NCBI GenBank assembly: GCA_006226565.1
Contig: SBGO01000561.1
Coordinates: forward strand, 1-43,116
DNA: 43,116 bases
Origin: Deltaproteobacteria bacterium
GTDB taxonomy: Bacteria; Myxococcota_A; UBA9042; PHBI01
Direction: 5' to 3'
In this document: in pieces, positions 16,900 to 25,687 of the stretch
How positions within the stretch are numbered: the stretch's first letter is position 1
How the letters are laid out: each line of letters begins with the position of its first letter
Notes under the pieces: model-generated
What the model was told of the DNA's origin: nothing
What the model saw: only the letters and a program-made list of their open reading frames with translations
Database searches by the model: none
Program-made: the position numbers and the translations under genes

Positions 16900-16934
16900 C
16901 ACCCCCTCCACTCACGACCGCCGAATTCGTGACA
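16900..16934 (-). promoter_or_regulatory. Shared 35-base promoter/operator element, copy 2
   Basis: This element matches copy 1 (13781-13815) at 27 of 35 positions. It contains a perfect inverted repeat TCACGA-N9-TCGTGA on the minus strand, inside TGTCACGAATTCG and TCGTGAGTGG. The downstream edge is 59 bases before the GRDP-like start codon. The strong conservation next to an AT-rich upstream tract argues for a regulatory function common to both genes. Confidence 0.6.
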
Positions 16935-17047
16935 CGCCAAGCTCACTTTTCTGTGAAGACGATAGCGAAGTCCGAGCTGCGGACCGGAGGCGACGCTCTC
17001 TCCGAGGCGGTTTCCGACCGGGCGGTGAGCTGCTAACCTCACGCCTG

Positions 17048-17075
17048 CCGTCCGTCCGCCCCCTGGAACGGACGG
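17048..17075 (+). promoter_or_regulatory. Leader hairpin before the DUF4011 helicase gene
   Basis: CCGTCCGT (17048-17055) and ACGGACGG (17068-17075) form a perfect eight-base stem with a 12-base loop. It ends 18 bases before the ATG at 17094 and just upstream of the ribosome binding site AAAGGA. There is no T-run, so it is not a classic terminator. It could affect mRNA stability or translation, or be a dyad operator. Confidence 0.45.
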
Positions 17076-17093
17076 GTCGCAAAGGAACGCGTG

Positions 17094-20000
17094 ATGACCG
17101 CTCAGCTCGGATTTCAGTGTGACTACACGCCCCGCGTGAACTTCGCTCTCCAGCAGAACGACATCCCGGTCATCCGGCTCTTGAGAGTCGACAACCTCAC
17201 CGACGCCCGGGTCGAAGACATCGAGCTGCGCGTCAGCGCCGACCCCATGGTCTTCGAGCCGTGGACCACCCGCATCGCCGCGATCGACGCGCACGCGACG
17301 TACAACCTGCGCTCGCTACCCCTGGCGCTGTCGGCGGACCGACTGGCCGCGCAGACGGAGAGCGAGGCGGGTCGGATCCGGGTCGACGCGTTCGTCGCAG
17401 GCGCGCCCGCCGGCAGCATCGACCTCGACTTCGAGATCCTCGCCTTCAACCAATGGAGCGGCCTGCGCTCGCTCCCCGAGCTGCTCGCCGCCTTCGTCCT
17501 ACCGAACCAGCCGGCCATCGAGACCGTGCTGAAGGTTGCGCGACGACACCTCGAGCGCCTCGTCGGCGACCCGAGCTTCAACGGCTACCAGGAGCGCAGC
17601 CGCCAGCGCGTGGTGGCGATGTCGGCCGCCATCTACGGGGCGATCCAGGACCTGGGCATCACCTACGTCAACCCGCCCGCGAGCTTCGAGCAAGAGGGTC
17701 AGAAGGTGCGCCTCCCGGATCAGCTCCTCGCGAGCCAGATGGGGACCTGCCTCGACCTGACGGTCCTGCTCGCGGCGTGCCTCGAGCAGGCCGGGCTCAA
17801 CCCCTTCGTGAACGTGGTCGAGGGCCACGCCTTCCCCGGCGTCTGGCTCGACGACTTCTCCCTCCCCGAGCCGTCGATCTCCGATCCGACGGCCGTCCGC
17901 AAGCGCGTCGACGGCGAGGAGGCCCTCGTCTTCGACTCGTCGGCCGCGGCGATGAAGGCCGACTTCCGGCACGCGACCGCGGTCGCGCGACGCGCGCTCG
18001 AGGACACCGACAAGTTCATCTGCGCGGTCGACATCCGGCGCGCCCGCGTCGCGAAGATCCGTCCGCTCCCCGTTCGCCGCACGGAGCTGGGCTGGCAAGC
18101 CATCCCCGACGCGGTCCCGGACTCCCCACCTCCGCTCCCGGCGTCGAGCATCCCGCAGCTCCACCTCCCCGCCGAAGACGCCCGGTCCACCGCCGAGACC
18201 ACGCGCACGCGGCTCGACCGCTGGAAGGGCAAGCTCCTCGACCTCTCGCTGCGAAACCGCCTGCTCAACGTCCGCTTCAGCCTCAAGTCGATCATCCCGC
18301 TCGAGAGCGCCGATATCGGCGTCCTCGAAGACGTCCTCGCCGGCGGGGCGAAGCTCGCGTTGCTCCCTCGCCCTGACGAGCGCGAGGTCTTCGGTCCCCG
18401 GAGCAGTCAGCTCCTGGAACAGCGGGTCAACGAAGACCCCATGCGGACGTTCCTCGCCGACGCACTCGATAGACGTCGGCTGCACGCCGACCTGGCCCCC
18501 GCGGACCTGCAGAGCCGCCTGACGAAGCTCCATCGCGACTCTCGCACCGCGCTCGAGGAGACCGGCTCGAATACGCTCTACCTCGCGCTCGGGTTCCTCT
18601 CGTGGTTCGAGGCCGACAACTCCGAGACGGAGCGCTTCGCGCCGCTCGTCCTCCTGCCCGTCGCGCTCCACCGCGGCTCGGCTCACGAGGCCTACCGCGT
18701 GAGCGTCACCGACGATGACCCGCGCATCAACGTCACCTTGCTCAAGAAGCTCGAGACCGAGTTCGGCGTCGACGTCCGCGGTCTCGACGAGATGCCCGAG
18801 GACGACGCCGGGCTCGACATCACGCTGATCCTCAACCGCTTCCGCAAAGCCGTGATGACCATCCCGCGGTGGGAGGTGAAGGCGATCGCGGCGATCGGTG
18901 AGTTCTCCTTCGCCAAGTACCTGATGTGGACCGACCTCGAGGACCGCACCCAGACGCTGCTGGCGAACTCCCTGTTCGAGCACATCATGAACGGCAAGGG
19001 TGCGCCGTACCCGCTCGAGCGCCCCTTCGCCTCACCGGAGTCCATCGACGCCGAGCGCTCGGTTCACGACGATCTCTGCGTCGTCGACGCAGACTCCTCC
19101 CAGCTCGCCGCGGTCTTCGCCGCAAAGGACGGCAACAGCTTCGTCCTGCAAGGCCCGCCGGGCACCGGGAAGTCGCAGACCATCACCAACCTCGTCGCGC
19201 AGCTCGTCGGTGACGGCAAGACCGTCCTCTTCGTCTCCGAGAAGATGGCCGCCCTCGAGGTCGTCCACCGGCGCCTCAAGCTCGCGGGCGTCGGCGAGTT
19301 CTGTCTCGAGCTCCACTCCAACAAGTCCAATAAGACCGAGGTCATCAGGCAACTCGCCGCGCCCTTCGAGCTCGCCGGCAAGAGGAACCACAGCGAGTGG
19401 GCCCTCCGCGCCGACGAGCTCCGCGACCTCCGGGCGTCCCTCAACCACTTCGCGGAGGCGCTGCACGGCCCCGGCCCCTACGGCGCTTCGGTCTTTGGGG
19501 CCGCGTCGATGGTCCTGAAGCACGCGTCCGCGCCCGTGGTCCCGCTCGCCCTCGACCCACCTCGGAGCGTCACCCCCGACCGCATCAACGGGCTCCGTAA
19601 ACGCCTCGAGGCCGTGGAGGTCGCCGCCCGCGACGTCGGCGACCCGGCCACCCACGCCTGGCGCGGCGTGCCGATCGGCGGCTGGACCCCACACGCCGAG
19701 CGCACGATCACCGCCGCGCTCGACGCCGCCATCGAGCACGCGCGGACCGTACACGAGACCGCCCCCCTGGCCGCTCAGGCGTTGGCGCTGAACCTACCGG
19801 CGATGACGGACGCCGTCCTGACCCGGCTCGACCGGGCTTCGTCCGTCCTGGCGACCTCGCCGGGCCCCCCGCGCGAGATGCTCGACGCCCAGAACTGGTC
19901 CCTCGAGCGCCAGCGCGCCGAGAGCCTCGCGAAGACCGTGCAGGACCGCCGGGCGACGTGGTCCGACGTGGACGAGCACTTCGCCCCCGGGATCCTCGCG

Positions 20001-23000
20001 ATGGACCTGACCGAGCTCAACGCGAGGTTCGGCAAGTGGGCCAACGCCATCTTCCTGATCGCCTTCTTCATGCTCTGGAGCGCTCGCCGCTCGCTCAAGC
20101 GGGTCGCGAAGGACGGCAAGCTCCCCTCCAACTCGGACACCCTCGAAGACCTCCAGCGGGCCGTCACCGTCCAAGAGCGCGACGAGACCATCGCGCGCCA
20201 GGACGCCGCCGCCCGGAGCTTCCTCGGCCCGTTCTGGGAGGGCCTCGACACCGACTGGGACGCCATCGACGCGATGTTCCGCTGGGCCGAAGCCTACCGC
20301 GCCCTGACCCTCGACCTCGGCGACGACATGGCCGGCGGCGCCCTCCTCGCCGGTCGCGAGGGTCGCGAGCGCCTCCTCTCCCTCGCGACCGAGGAGCGGT
20401 CGCTCCTCGCCGCCGGGAGCCCCCGAGGCGACGCGATCCGGCGCTTTCACGAGGCATGGTCGTCGTACCGCTTGGCGCGAGCCACCCTCGTACAGCAGCT
20501 CCGCCTCAACGCCAGCGGCAATCGGCACGGCGCCGTGCTGACCGACCTGCCGCTCGCCACGGCACAACTTCGTACCTGGCGCGGCGCCATCCGCGAGCTG
20601 CGCGATTGGTGCGCCTGGCGCGACACGATCGACCTCGCCGGTACCGACGGCGCGGTCACGGACCTCCTCGCGCGGCACGCCGACGGCGCGCTCCCGGGCT
20701 CGCTGCTGATGGCGGCCTTCGAGCGCGGGTTGGCGACGTGGTGGATCGACGAGGCCGTCAGCACCGTCCCCGCGCTGCGCGAGTTCCGCGGCACCGCCCA
20801 GGACGCGCGGATCGAGCGCTTCCGAGCGCTGGACCTCGAGATGCAGGCCATCGCGCGCGAGGAGGTCCGCTCCCGGCTCGCCACCCGCCTCCCGGCGATC
20901 AACGGCCCCGGCGAGGTCGCGCTCCTGCGCGGCGAGCTGAAGAAGCAGCGGCGTCACATGCCGATCCGCAAGCTCTTCTCGCGGATCCCCCACACGCTGA
21001 TGAAGCTCAAGCCCTGCGTCCTGATGAGCCCGCTGTCGGTCGCACAGTACCTGGACCCGGCGCTGTCGCTCTTCGACGTGATCGTGTTCGACGAGGCTTC
21101 GCAGATCCCCCCCTGGGATGCCATCGGGGCCATCGCGCGCGGCCGCCAGATGGTCGTCGTCGGTGACAGTAAGCAGCTCCCGCCCACGAACTTCTTCCAG
21201 AAGGCCGACGACGACACCCCGCCCGACGACGACGACATGGAAGAGCTCGAGAGCATCCTCGACGAGTGCGTCCGCGCCGGGTTCGTCTCCCACTCGCTGA
21301 AGTGGCACTACCGGAGCCGCCACGAGTCGCTGATCGCGTTCAGTAACCACCACTACTACGACAACCGCCTCCACATCTTCCCCGCCGCCGACTCCGACGT
21401 CCCGGCGCTCGGCGTGAAGTGGCGCCACGTCCCCAAGGGCTTCTACGACAAGGGAAAGTCCCGCACGAACCAAGCCGAAGCGGAAGCCGTCGTCGCCGAG
21501 ATCGCGCGCCGCCTGAGCGACCCCGCGCAGTCGCACAAGAGCATCGGCGTCGTCACGTTCAGCCAGGCCCAGCAGACCCTCATCCTCGACCTGCTCGACG
21601 AGCTCCGCCAGAAGAACGAGCGCCTCGACCCCTTCTTCACGGAGGCCGTGCCCGAGCCCGTCTTCGTCAAGAACCTCGAGAACGTCCAGGGCGACGAGCG
21701 CGACGTGATGCTCTTCAGCATCTGCTACGCGCCGGACAGGGCCGGCAAGCTCGCGATGAACTTCGGCCCGCTCAACCGGGACGGTGGCGAACGCCGCCTC
21801 AACGTCGCCATCACCCGGGCGCGCGAGCTCTTGATCGTCTTCTCCACCCTGACCCACGACCAGATCGATCTCGCGCGGACGAAGGCGCTCGGCGTCGCGC
21901 AGCTCAAGACCTTCCTCGACTACGCGCGCCGCGGGCCGCGGGCCATCGACGAGGCCGTCGCGCTCAACCCCGAGGCCGACTTCGAGAGCCCGTTCGAGGA
22001 GGCCGTCTGCAACCGCCTCCGCGCCGAGGGCTACCACGTCGACCTCCAGGTCGGCTGCGCCGGCTATCGGATCGACCTCGGCATCAAGCACCCCGACCGC
22101 CCCGGGAGCTACATGCTCGGCGTCGAGTGCGATGGCGCGACCTACCACTCGGCCCGCTCCGCGCGCGACCGCGACCGCCTCCGCCAGAGCGTCCTCGAGT
22201 CGCTCGGCTGGCGCCTCTTCCGCATCTGGTCCCTCGACTGGTGGCACGACCCCGAGCGCGTCATGACGCGCCTGCGCCAGGCGATCGAAGACGCTCGCCG
22301 CGCACCCCTGCGCGCTTCCGAGGCGACCCGCGGCCGCAACGACGCCCGCAGCAAGTCCGGCGGCGCCGCCGCCGACGGTACCCCAGAGACGGCGCCCGCA
22401 GCGGTCGACGTCGAGGCGCTCCTCGGCGCCGACGCGGCGGCGCTGACCCTGCCCGAGCACGCGGCTGACTACCGCCTGGCCGAGACCCCCATCCTCGGCC
22501 CGCGTGAGCTCTGGGACGTCACCCACATCGCGCCGCTCATCGCCGGTCGACTCATCGACGTGGTCGCGGTCGAGGGGCCAATTCACATCGACGAGGCGAC
22601 CCGCCGTGTCGGAGCCTCCTGGGGGGCCTCGAGGGCGACCAAGCGCAGCGTCGAGAAGGTTCAGGACGCGTCGAGGCTCATCGCGACGGGGGCGCGGCCC
22701 ATCGCGCGCGGCGACTACCTGTGGCCGCCGGAGCTCGACCCGACGACGTGGCGCAGCTTCCGCCTGCACCCGGACGTCGACACACGACGAGCGCCGGAAT
22801 ACCTACCCCCACAGGAGATCGCCAACGCGGCCGAATGGCTGATCTCGCAGTCCGGCTCAATCGTCCATCACGAACTCGTGCAGGAGCTTTCCCGACTCTT
22901 CGGCTACAAAGCGACGGGCAAGAAGGTCCGCGACGCCATGGCGGCGGGCATTGAGCACCTCGTGGCCGAGCGCCGAGCCGAGCTCACCGGCGACAGCCTT

Positions 23001-23021
23001 CGTCCGCTTTCGAGGGACTGA
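17094..23021 (+). CDS. DUF4011/DUF3320 SF1 helicase with Vsr-like nuclease and transglutaminase-like domain
   Basis: This 1975-residue defence-type protein has several domains. A transglutaminase-like region lies near residues 130-300 (Cys in QMGTCLDLTVL about 219, His in VEGHAFPG about 245). A DUF4011 region lies near 365-440 (LLDLSLRNRLLNVRFSL). SF1 helicase motifs are split by a long insert: Walker A QGPPGTGKSQT about 686-696, DEASQIP about 1332, GDSKQLPP about 1356, and VAITRARE about 1569. A Vsr/MTES_1575-like nuclease follows near 1630-1725 (YRIDLGI, GVECDGATYHS). A DUF3320 region lies near 1800-1862. The ATG at 17094 follows AAAGGA; a GTG is one codon upstream. Such proteins are typical of defence islands and are thought to degrade foreign nucleic acid. 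All core motifs look intact. Confidence 0.8.
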   Translation: MTAQLGFQCDYTPRVNFALQQNDIPVIRLLRVDNLTDARVEDIELRVSADPMVFEPWTTRIAAIDAHATYNLRSLPLALSADRLAAQTESEAGRIRVDAFVAGAPAGSIDLDFEILAFNQWSGLRSLPELLAAFVLPNQPAIETVLKVARRHLERLVGDPSFNGYQERSRQRVVAMSAAIYGAIQDLGITYVNPPASFEQEGQKVRLPDQLLASQMGTCLDLTVLLAACLEQAGLNPFVNVVEGHAFPGVWLDDFSLPEPSISDPTAVRKRVDGEEALVFDSSAAAMKADFRHATAVARRALEDTDKFICAVDIRRARVAKIRPLPVRRTELGWQAIPDAVPDSPPPLPASSIPQLHLPAEDARSTAETTRTRLDRWKGKLLDLSLRNRLLNVRFSLKSIIPLESADIGVLEDVLAGGAKLALLPRPDEREVFGPRSSQLLEQRVNEDPMRTFLADALDRRRLHADLAPADLQSRLTKLHRDSRTALEETGSNTLYLALGFLSWFEADNSETERFAPLVLLPVALHRGSAHEAYRVSVTDDDPRINVTLLKKLETEFGVDVRGLDEMPEDDAGLDITLILNRFRKAVMTIPRWEVKAIAAIGEFSFAKYLMWTDLEDRTQTLLANSLFEHIMNGKGAPYPLERPFASPESIDAERSVHDDLCVVDADSSQLAAVFAAKDGNSFVLQGPPGTGKSQTITNLVAQLVGDGKTVLFVSEKMAALEVVHRRLKLAGVGEFCLELHSNKSNKTEVIRQLAAPFELAGKRNHSEWALRADELRDLRASLNHFAEALHGPGPYGASVFGAASMVLKHASAPVVPLALDPPRSVTPDRINGLRKRLEAVEVAARDVGDPATHAWRGVPIGGWTPHAERTITAALDAAIEHARTVHETAPLAAQALALNLPAMTDAVLTRLDRASSVLATSPGPPREMLDAQNWSLERQRAESLAKTVQDRRATWSDVDEHFAPGILAMDLTELNARFGKWANAIFLIAFFMLWSARRSLKRVAKDGKLPSNSDTLEDLQRAVTVQERDETIARQDAAARSFLGPFWEGLDTDWDAIDAMFRWAEAYRALTLDLGDDMAGGALLAGREGRERLLSLATEERSLLAAGSPRGDAIRRFHEAWSSYRLARATLVQQLRLNASGNRHGAVLTDLPLATAQLRTWRGAIRELRDWCAWRDTIDLAGTDGAVTDLLARHADGALPGSLLMAAFERGLATWWIDEAVSTVPALREFRGTAQDARIERFRALDLEMQAIAREEVRSRLATRLPAINGPGEVALLRGELKKQRRHMPIRKLFSRIPHTLMKLKPCVLMSPLSVAQYLDPALSLFDVIVFDEASQIPPWDAIGAIARGRQMVVVGDSKQLPPTNFFQKADDDTPPDDDDMEELESILDECVRAGFVSHSLKWHYRSRHESLIAFSNHHYYDNRLHIFPAADSDVPALGVKWRHVPKGFYDKGKSRTNQAEAEAVVAEIARRLSDPAQSHKSIGVVTFSQAQQTLILDLLDELRQKNERLDPFFTEAVPEPVFVKNLENVQGDERDVMLFSICYAPDRAGKLAMNFGPLNRDGGERRLNVAITRARELLIVFSTLTHDQIDLARTKALGVAQLKTFLDYARRGPRAIDEAVALNPEADFESPFEEAVCNRLRAEGYHVDLQVGCAGYRIDLGIKHPDRPGSYMLGVECDGATYHSARSARDRDRLRQSVLESLGWRLFRIWSLDWWHDPERVMTRLRQAIEDARRAPLRASEATRGRNDARSKSGGAAADGTPETAPAAVDVEALLGADAAALTLPEHAADYRLAETPILGPRELWDVTHIAPLIAGRLIDVVAVEGPIHIDEATRRVGASWGASRATKRSVEKVQDASRLIATGARPIARGDYLWPPELDPTTWRSFRLHPDVDTRRAPEYLPPQEIANAAEWLISQSGSIVHHELVQELSRLFGYKATGKKVRDAMAAGIEHLVAERRAELTGDSLRPLSRD

Positions 23022-23044
23022 CATGAGCACGCAGAGGCGTCCTC

Positions 23045-23185
23045 TGCTGAGCGGCGGCGCTTGGCCTCCCTGTCGGTGACCTCGCGGACGAGGTCGAGGC
23101 GGTCGGCGACGAGGCGGGCGTCGGCCACTTCGCGGTCGGGCTCATCGAGGATGAAGTGGGGGCCCATTTCGTCGTGGAGTCGCAT
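23045..23185 (-). pseudogene. pglX: Relic of a second pglX 3' end
   Basis: Read on the minus strand this stretch encodes RLHDEMGPHFILDEPDREVA and continues DLVREVTDREAKRR. It aligns without gaps to the C-terminus of the intact PglX (RLQDEIGPDFILEEPDRAEA and onward to TDKETKRR, around 27605-27745). By eye about 85% of the bases match over roughly 125-140 bases. It has no start, no natural stop and no upstream pglX sequence, so it is a fragment of about 47 codons. It lies 24 bases beyond the stop of the DUF4011 gene, tail to tail, and about 4.5 kb from the intact pglX tail, in the same orientation. Confidence 0.8.
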
Positions 23186-23299
23186 CGTTACCGCGAGAAC
23201 CGACGCGCCACTGATTGAGGATCGCGCTCGGCGATCTCACCTGCTACGATCTCCTCGACGCGGGCGACGGTATCCGCCGCGGGAGATGCGCTGCGAGCG

Positions 23300-24274
23300 A
23301 TGGCGACCTCAGACCAGATCATGGCGCTCATCAAGAGCCACCTGAAGGACGATGACGACCGCTTCCTCGCGGTCGCGATCCAGGTGGCAGCGCATGCCGC
23401 GCGGCAGGGCCACGGTCGCGTCGCGGAAGAGATCCGCGTGCTGGTCGACAAGGCAGAGGCGGACCGGAAGCGGGCCGCTCGTCCCGTTCCGATCACGACG
23501 CCACGCGGCGAGCTCGCCGCGCTGTTGTCGGTCTCGTACCCCGAGACGCGCCTGTCCGACATGGTCCTCACAGAGGCCGCACGGATTCGTTTCGACCGGC
23601 TGCTCCGAGAGCAGCGCGGGCGGCAGAAGCTACTCGCCCACGGCCTCGAGCCCCGCCGGAAGCTCCTCCTCGTCGGCCCCCCCGGCTCCGGCAAGACGAT
23701 GACCGCGAGCGCCCTCGCCGGCGAGCTCCAGGTCCCCCTCTACACGCTCCTGCTCCATGGGCTCATCACCAAGTTCATGGGCGAGACGGCGGCCAAGCTC
23801 CGCCTCGTCTTCGACGCGCTCGCCGACAGTCGGGGCGTCTACCTCTTCGATGAGTTCGACGCCATCGGCGGGCAACGGGCGGCGACGAACGACGTCGGCG
23901 AGATCCGGCGCGTCCTCAACTCTTTCCTCCAGTTCCTCGAGCAAGACGCCTCGTCGAGCCTCATCATCGCCGCCACCAACCACCCCGAGGCCCTCGACCG
24001 CGCCCTGTTTCGGCGATTCGACGACGTCATCGAATATGACGCGCCCGTGGACGCGCTGGCACTGCAGATCATGAGGAACACCCTCGCGACATTCGATACC
24101 GCGGAGGTCGATTGGGACCTCGCGGTCTCGGCCGCGGGCGGGTTGAGCAACGCCGACATCACCCGCGCGTGCGAATTAGCTGCCAAAGAGGCCGTGCTCG
24201 ATGATACGCTGACCGTGTCGACCAGCGCCCTCGTCGGTGCGCTCGAAGAGCGACGACACGCACACACGGATTAG
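23300..24274 (+). CDS. ietA: AAA ATPase of the IetA type
   Basis: The 324-residue AAA+ ATPase has Walker A VGPPGSGKT (about 124-132), Walker B VYLFDEFDAIGG (about 179-190), sensor-1 ATNHPEALDRALF (about 221-233) and an Arg-finger region RRFDD. The N-terminal 100 residues are a helical lead-in. This protein type is found next to a subtilase (S8) gene in the two-gene IetAS anti-phage system and related AAA-plus-protease pairs. Here a subtilase start follows 11 bases downstream but is truncated. The ATG at 23300 has only a weak Shine-Dalgarno-like GGGAGA 14 bases upstream. The ATPase itself looks complete. Confidence 0.75.
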   Translation: MATSDQIMALIKSHLKDDDDRFLAVAIQVAAHAARQGHGRVAEEIRVLVDKAEADRKRAARPVPITTPRGELAALLSVSYPETRLSDMVLTEAARIRFDRLLREQRGRQKLLAHGLEPRRKLLLVGPPGSGKTMTASALAGELQVPLYTLLLHGLITKFMGETAAKLRLVFDALADSRGVYLFDEFDAIGGQRAATNDVGEIRRVLNSFLQFLEQDASSSLIIAATNHPEALDRALFRRFDDVIEYDAPVDALALQIMRNTLATFDTAEVDWDLAVSAAGGLSNADITRACELAAKEAVLDDTLTVSTSALVGALEERRHAHTD

Positions 24275-24285
24275 CGAGCACGAAC

Positions 24286-25008
24286 ATGCCGAATGGCGAC
24301 GAACGCCGCCCGCACCTTCTCGTCTCGGGCACGGCCCAGGCCGAGCCGTACACCTATCCGAAGGAAGGCGGAGGCGGTGGCTTCGACCGTCCACCCCGCA
24401 ACCGCGCCGGTCACAGCGCACGCCTGCTCGCCGACCTCGACCAGGCCCATGTGGATATTGACGCGCGCCGCTCGGCAGAAGGAGCGGTCGATCTCCTCGG
24501 GATGACGCTCGAGCTCGAGAGCGAGCCCGGCTTCGAGCTGGCCCTCGACAAGCTCGACCGTCGCCGCGACGGCATCGAGCTCGCGTCCGTTCGACAGCGC
24601 GGGACTGTGACGTTGGCGACGATCTTCGTGGCCGAGGGCAAGCTCTCGAAGCTCGAGGACCTGGTGCGCGCCTATCGGGACGAGAACGACAAGCGGTACC
24701 AGCGCCCGAAGAACCGCACGCTGGTCGAGAGCGTGTCGGCGTTGCGCGCCGCGGCCATCGAGTCGTTCTGGGAAGGCATCGCGCGCTGTTGGTGTTCCGT
24801 AGCGCGCGACGGCGAGCGCGACCTGGTTTCTCGAACGTACTGTCAATGCACTTTACAACCAGCCGTGTGGCACGTACCGTCTAGGCTACCGGAGCGAGGG
24901 GCGGATGGAACCATCGAAGTTTCGATTCAAGACCTATGTCGCGAAGATCGTTTACGAACGAGCAACGCTTCAGACGCTCAGAGCGGCGATGGAGTCGGTG
25001 GCCGATGA
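24286..25008 (+). pseudogene. ietS: Truncated IetS-like subtilase, N-terminal part only
   Basis: The first 165 codons resemble the N-terminal region of S8 peptidases that partner IetA-like ATPases: HLLVSGTAQAEPYTYP, a glycine run, then FDRPPRNRAGHSARLL, ending at IESFWEG (about 24780). A full partner would be several hundred residues longer and would carry the Asp-His-Ser catalytic triad. No trace of that domain follows. After 24780 the frame continues as unrelated sequence to a stop at 25008, overlapping the next gene. The gene is therefore a 3' deletion caused by the arrival of the 24905-26687 cassette or by an earlier loss. Whether the stub is still translated is unknown. Confidence 0.7.
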
Positions 25009-25687
25009 CGAGTTCCTGATTCACCCACTCGCGGACAGCGCCGGGTACTCGCTGGTGACGCCAAGTGGAAGCTCGCGCGCGCAGGTTGGAGCTCACGAGA
25101 CAGTCATCTCGACGGAGTTCTTCGACGGCTTCGAGGAGGCGGACTCTCGCGATCGCCGCGACGAATACATCCTGAAGAAGCTCGACGCCATCGGGGAGAA
25201 CCTCGAGCGCGGAGGCGTGAGGTTCCTCTTCATCGGGCTCACTCAGATTGCACAGCTGCCCTTGATCGGCAACGCCGCGAAGCACTACCGTCGAGCGACA
25301 GTGCCACGTCTGCTTGCGAGGCCGGAGGCGATGGTAGGTTCTGGGGAGCCGTTCGACTTCACGTTTCGCGTCAGTCGTCACCTTGGTGAGCTTGCGTATT
25401 TCAACGTATACGTTGGGTGGTACCAGTCCCGGAAACACCAGATTCTCATCAGAGCGGACGAGCTTGCCGTCGCGCACCCATGGGACGGGGTCCTCGACTC
25501 GGAGGGGCTCGAGGTGCGGTTCGACATGAACAACAAGCGCGGCCTCTACGACGGAAAGAAGCGTTGGAGCTGGGCAGAGCTGCGAGGCGTCGTCGAGATT
25601 GGCCTCGATGAGGCGGGGCGCTCGCTCGGCGATGTCTTGGAGGCCCTGCCGGACGTCGACGTCGATGGTATGGAGGACGTAGGATGA
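24905..25687 (+). CDS. First gene of three-gene unknown cassette, 260 aa
   Basis: The ATG at 24905 (MEPSKFRFKTYV) follows GAGGGGCGG. The 260-residue product is soluble, with alternating beta and helix segments and a conserved-looking centre (HLGELAYFNVYVGWYQSRKH, about 160-179). It has no recognised catalytic motif. Third-position GC is visibly lower than in the BREX genes, which suggests separate acquisition. The stop overlaps the next start by 4 bases (ATGA at 25684-25687). The gene replaces the missing 3' part of the ietS stub. I cannot assign a function. Confidence 0.65.
   Translation: MEPSKFRFKTYVAKIVYERATLQTLRAAMESVADDEFLIHPLADSAGYSLVTPSGSSRAQVGAHETVISTEFFDGFEEADSRDRRDEYILKKLDAIGENLERGGVRFLFIGLTQIAQLPLIGNAAKHYRRATVPRLLARPEAMVGSGEPFDFTFRVSRHLGELAYFNVYVGWYQSRKHQILIRADELAVAHPWDGVLDSEGLEVRFDMNNKRGLYDGKKRWSWAELRGVVEIGLDEAGRSLGDVLEALPDVDVDGMEDVG

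Noticed and set aside
19794-22769. Long open frame on the minus strand across the DUF4011 gene (about 990 codons)
   Set aside because: It is antisense to clear helicase and nuclease motifs on the plus strand and consists of low-complexity Val/Gly/Asp/Arg-rich sequence, the usual shadow of high third-position GC.
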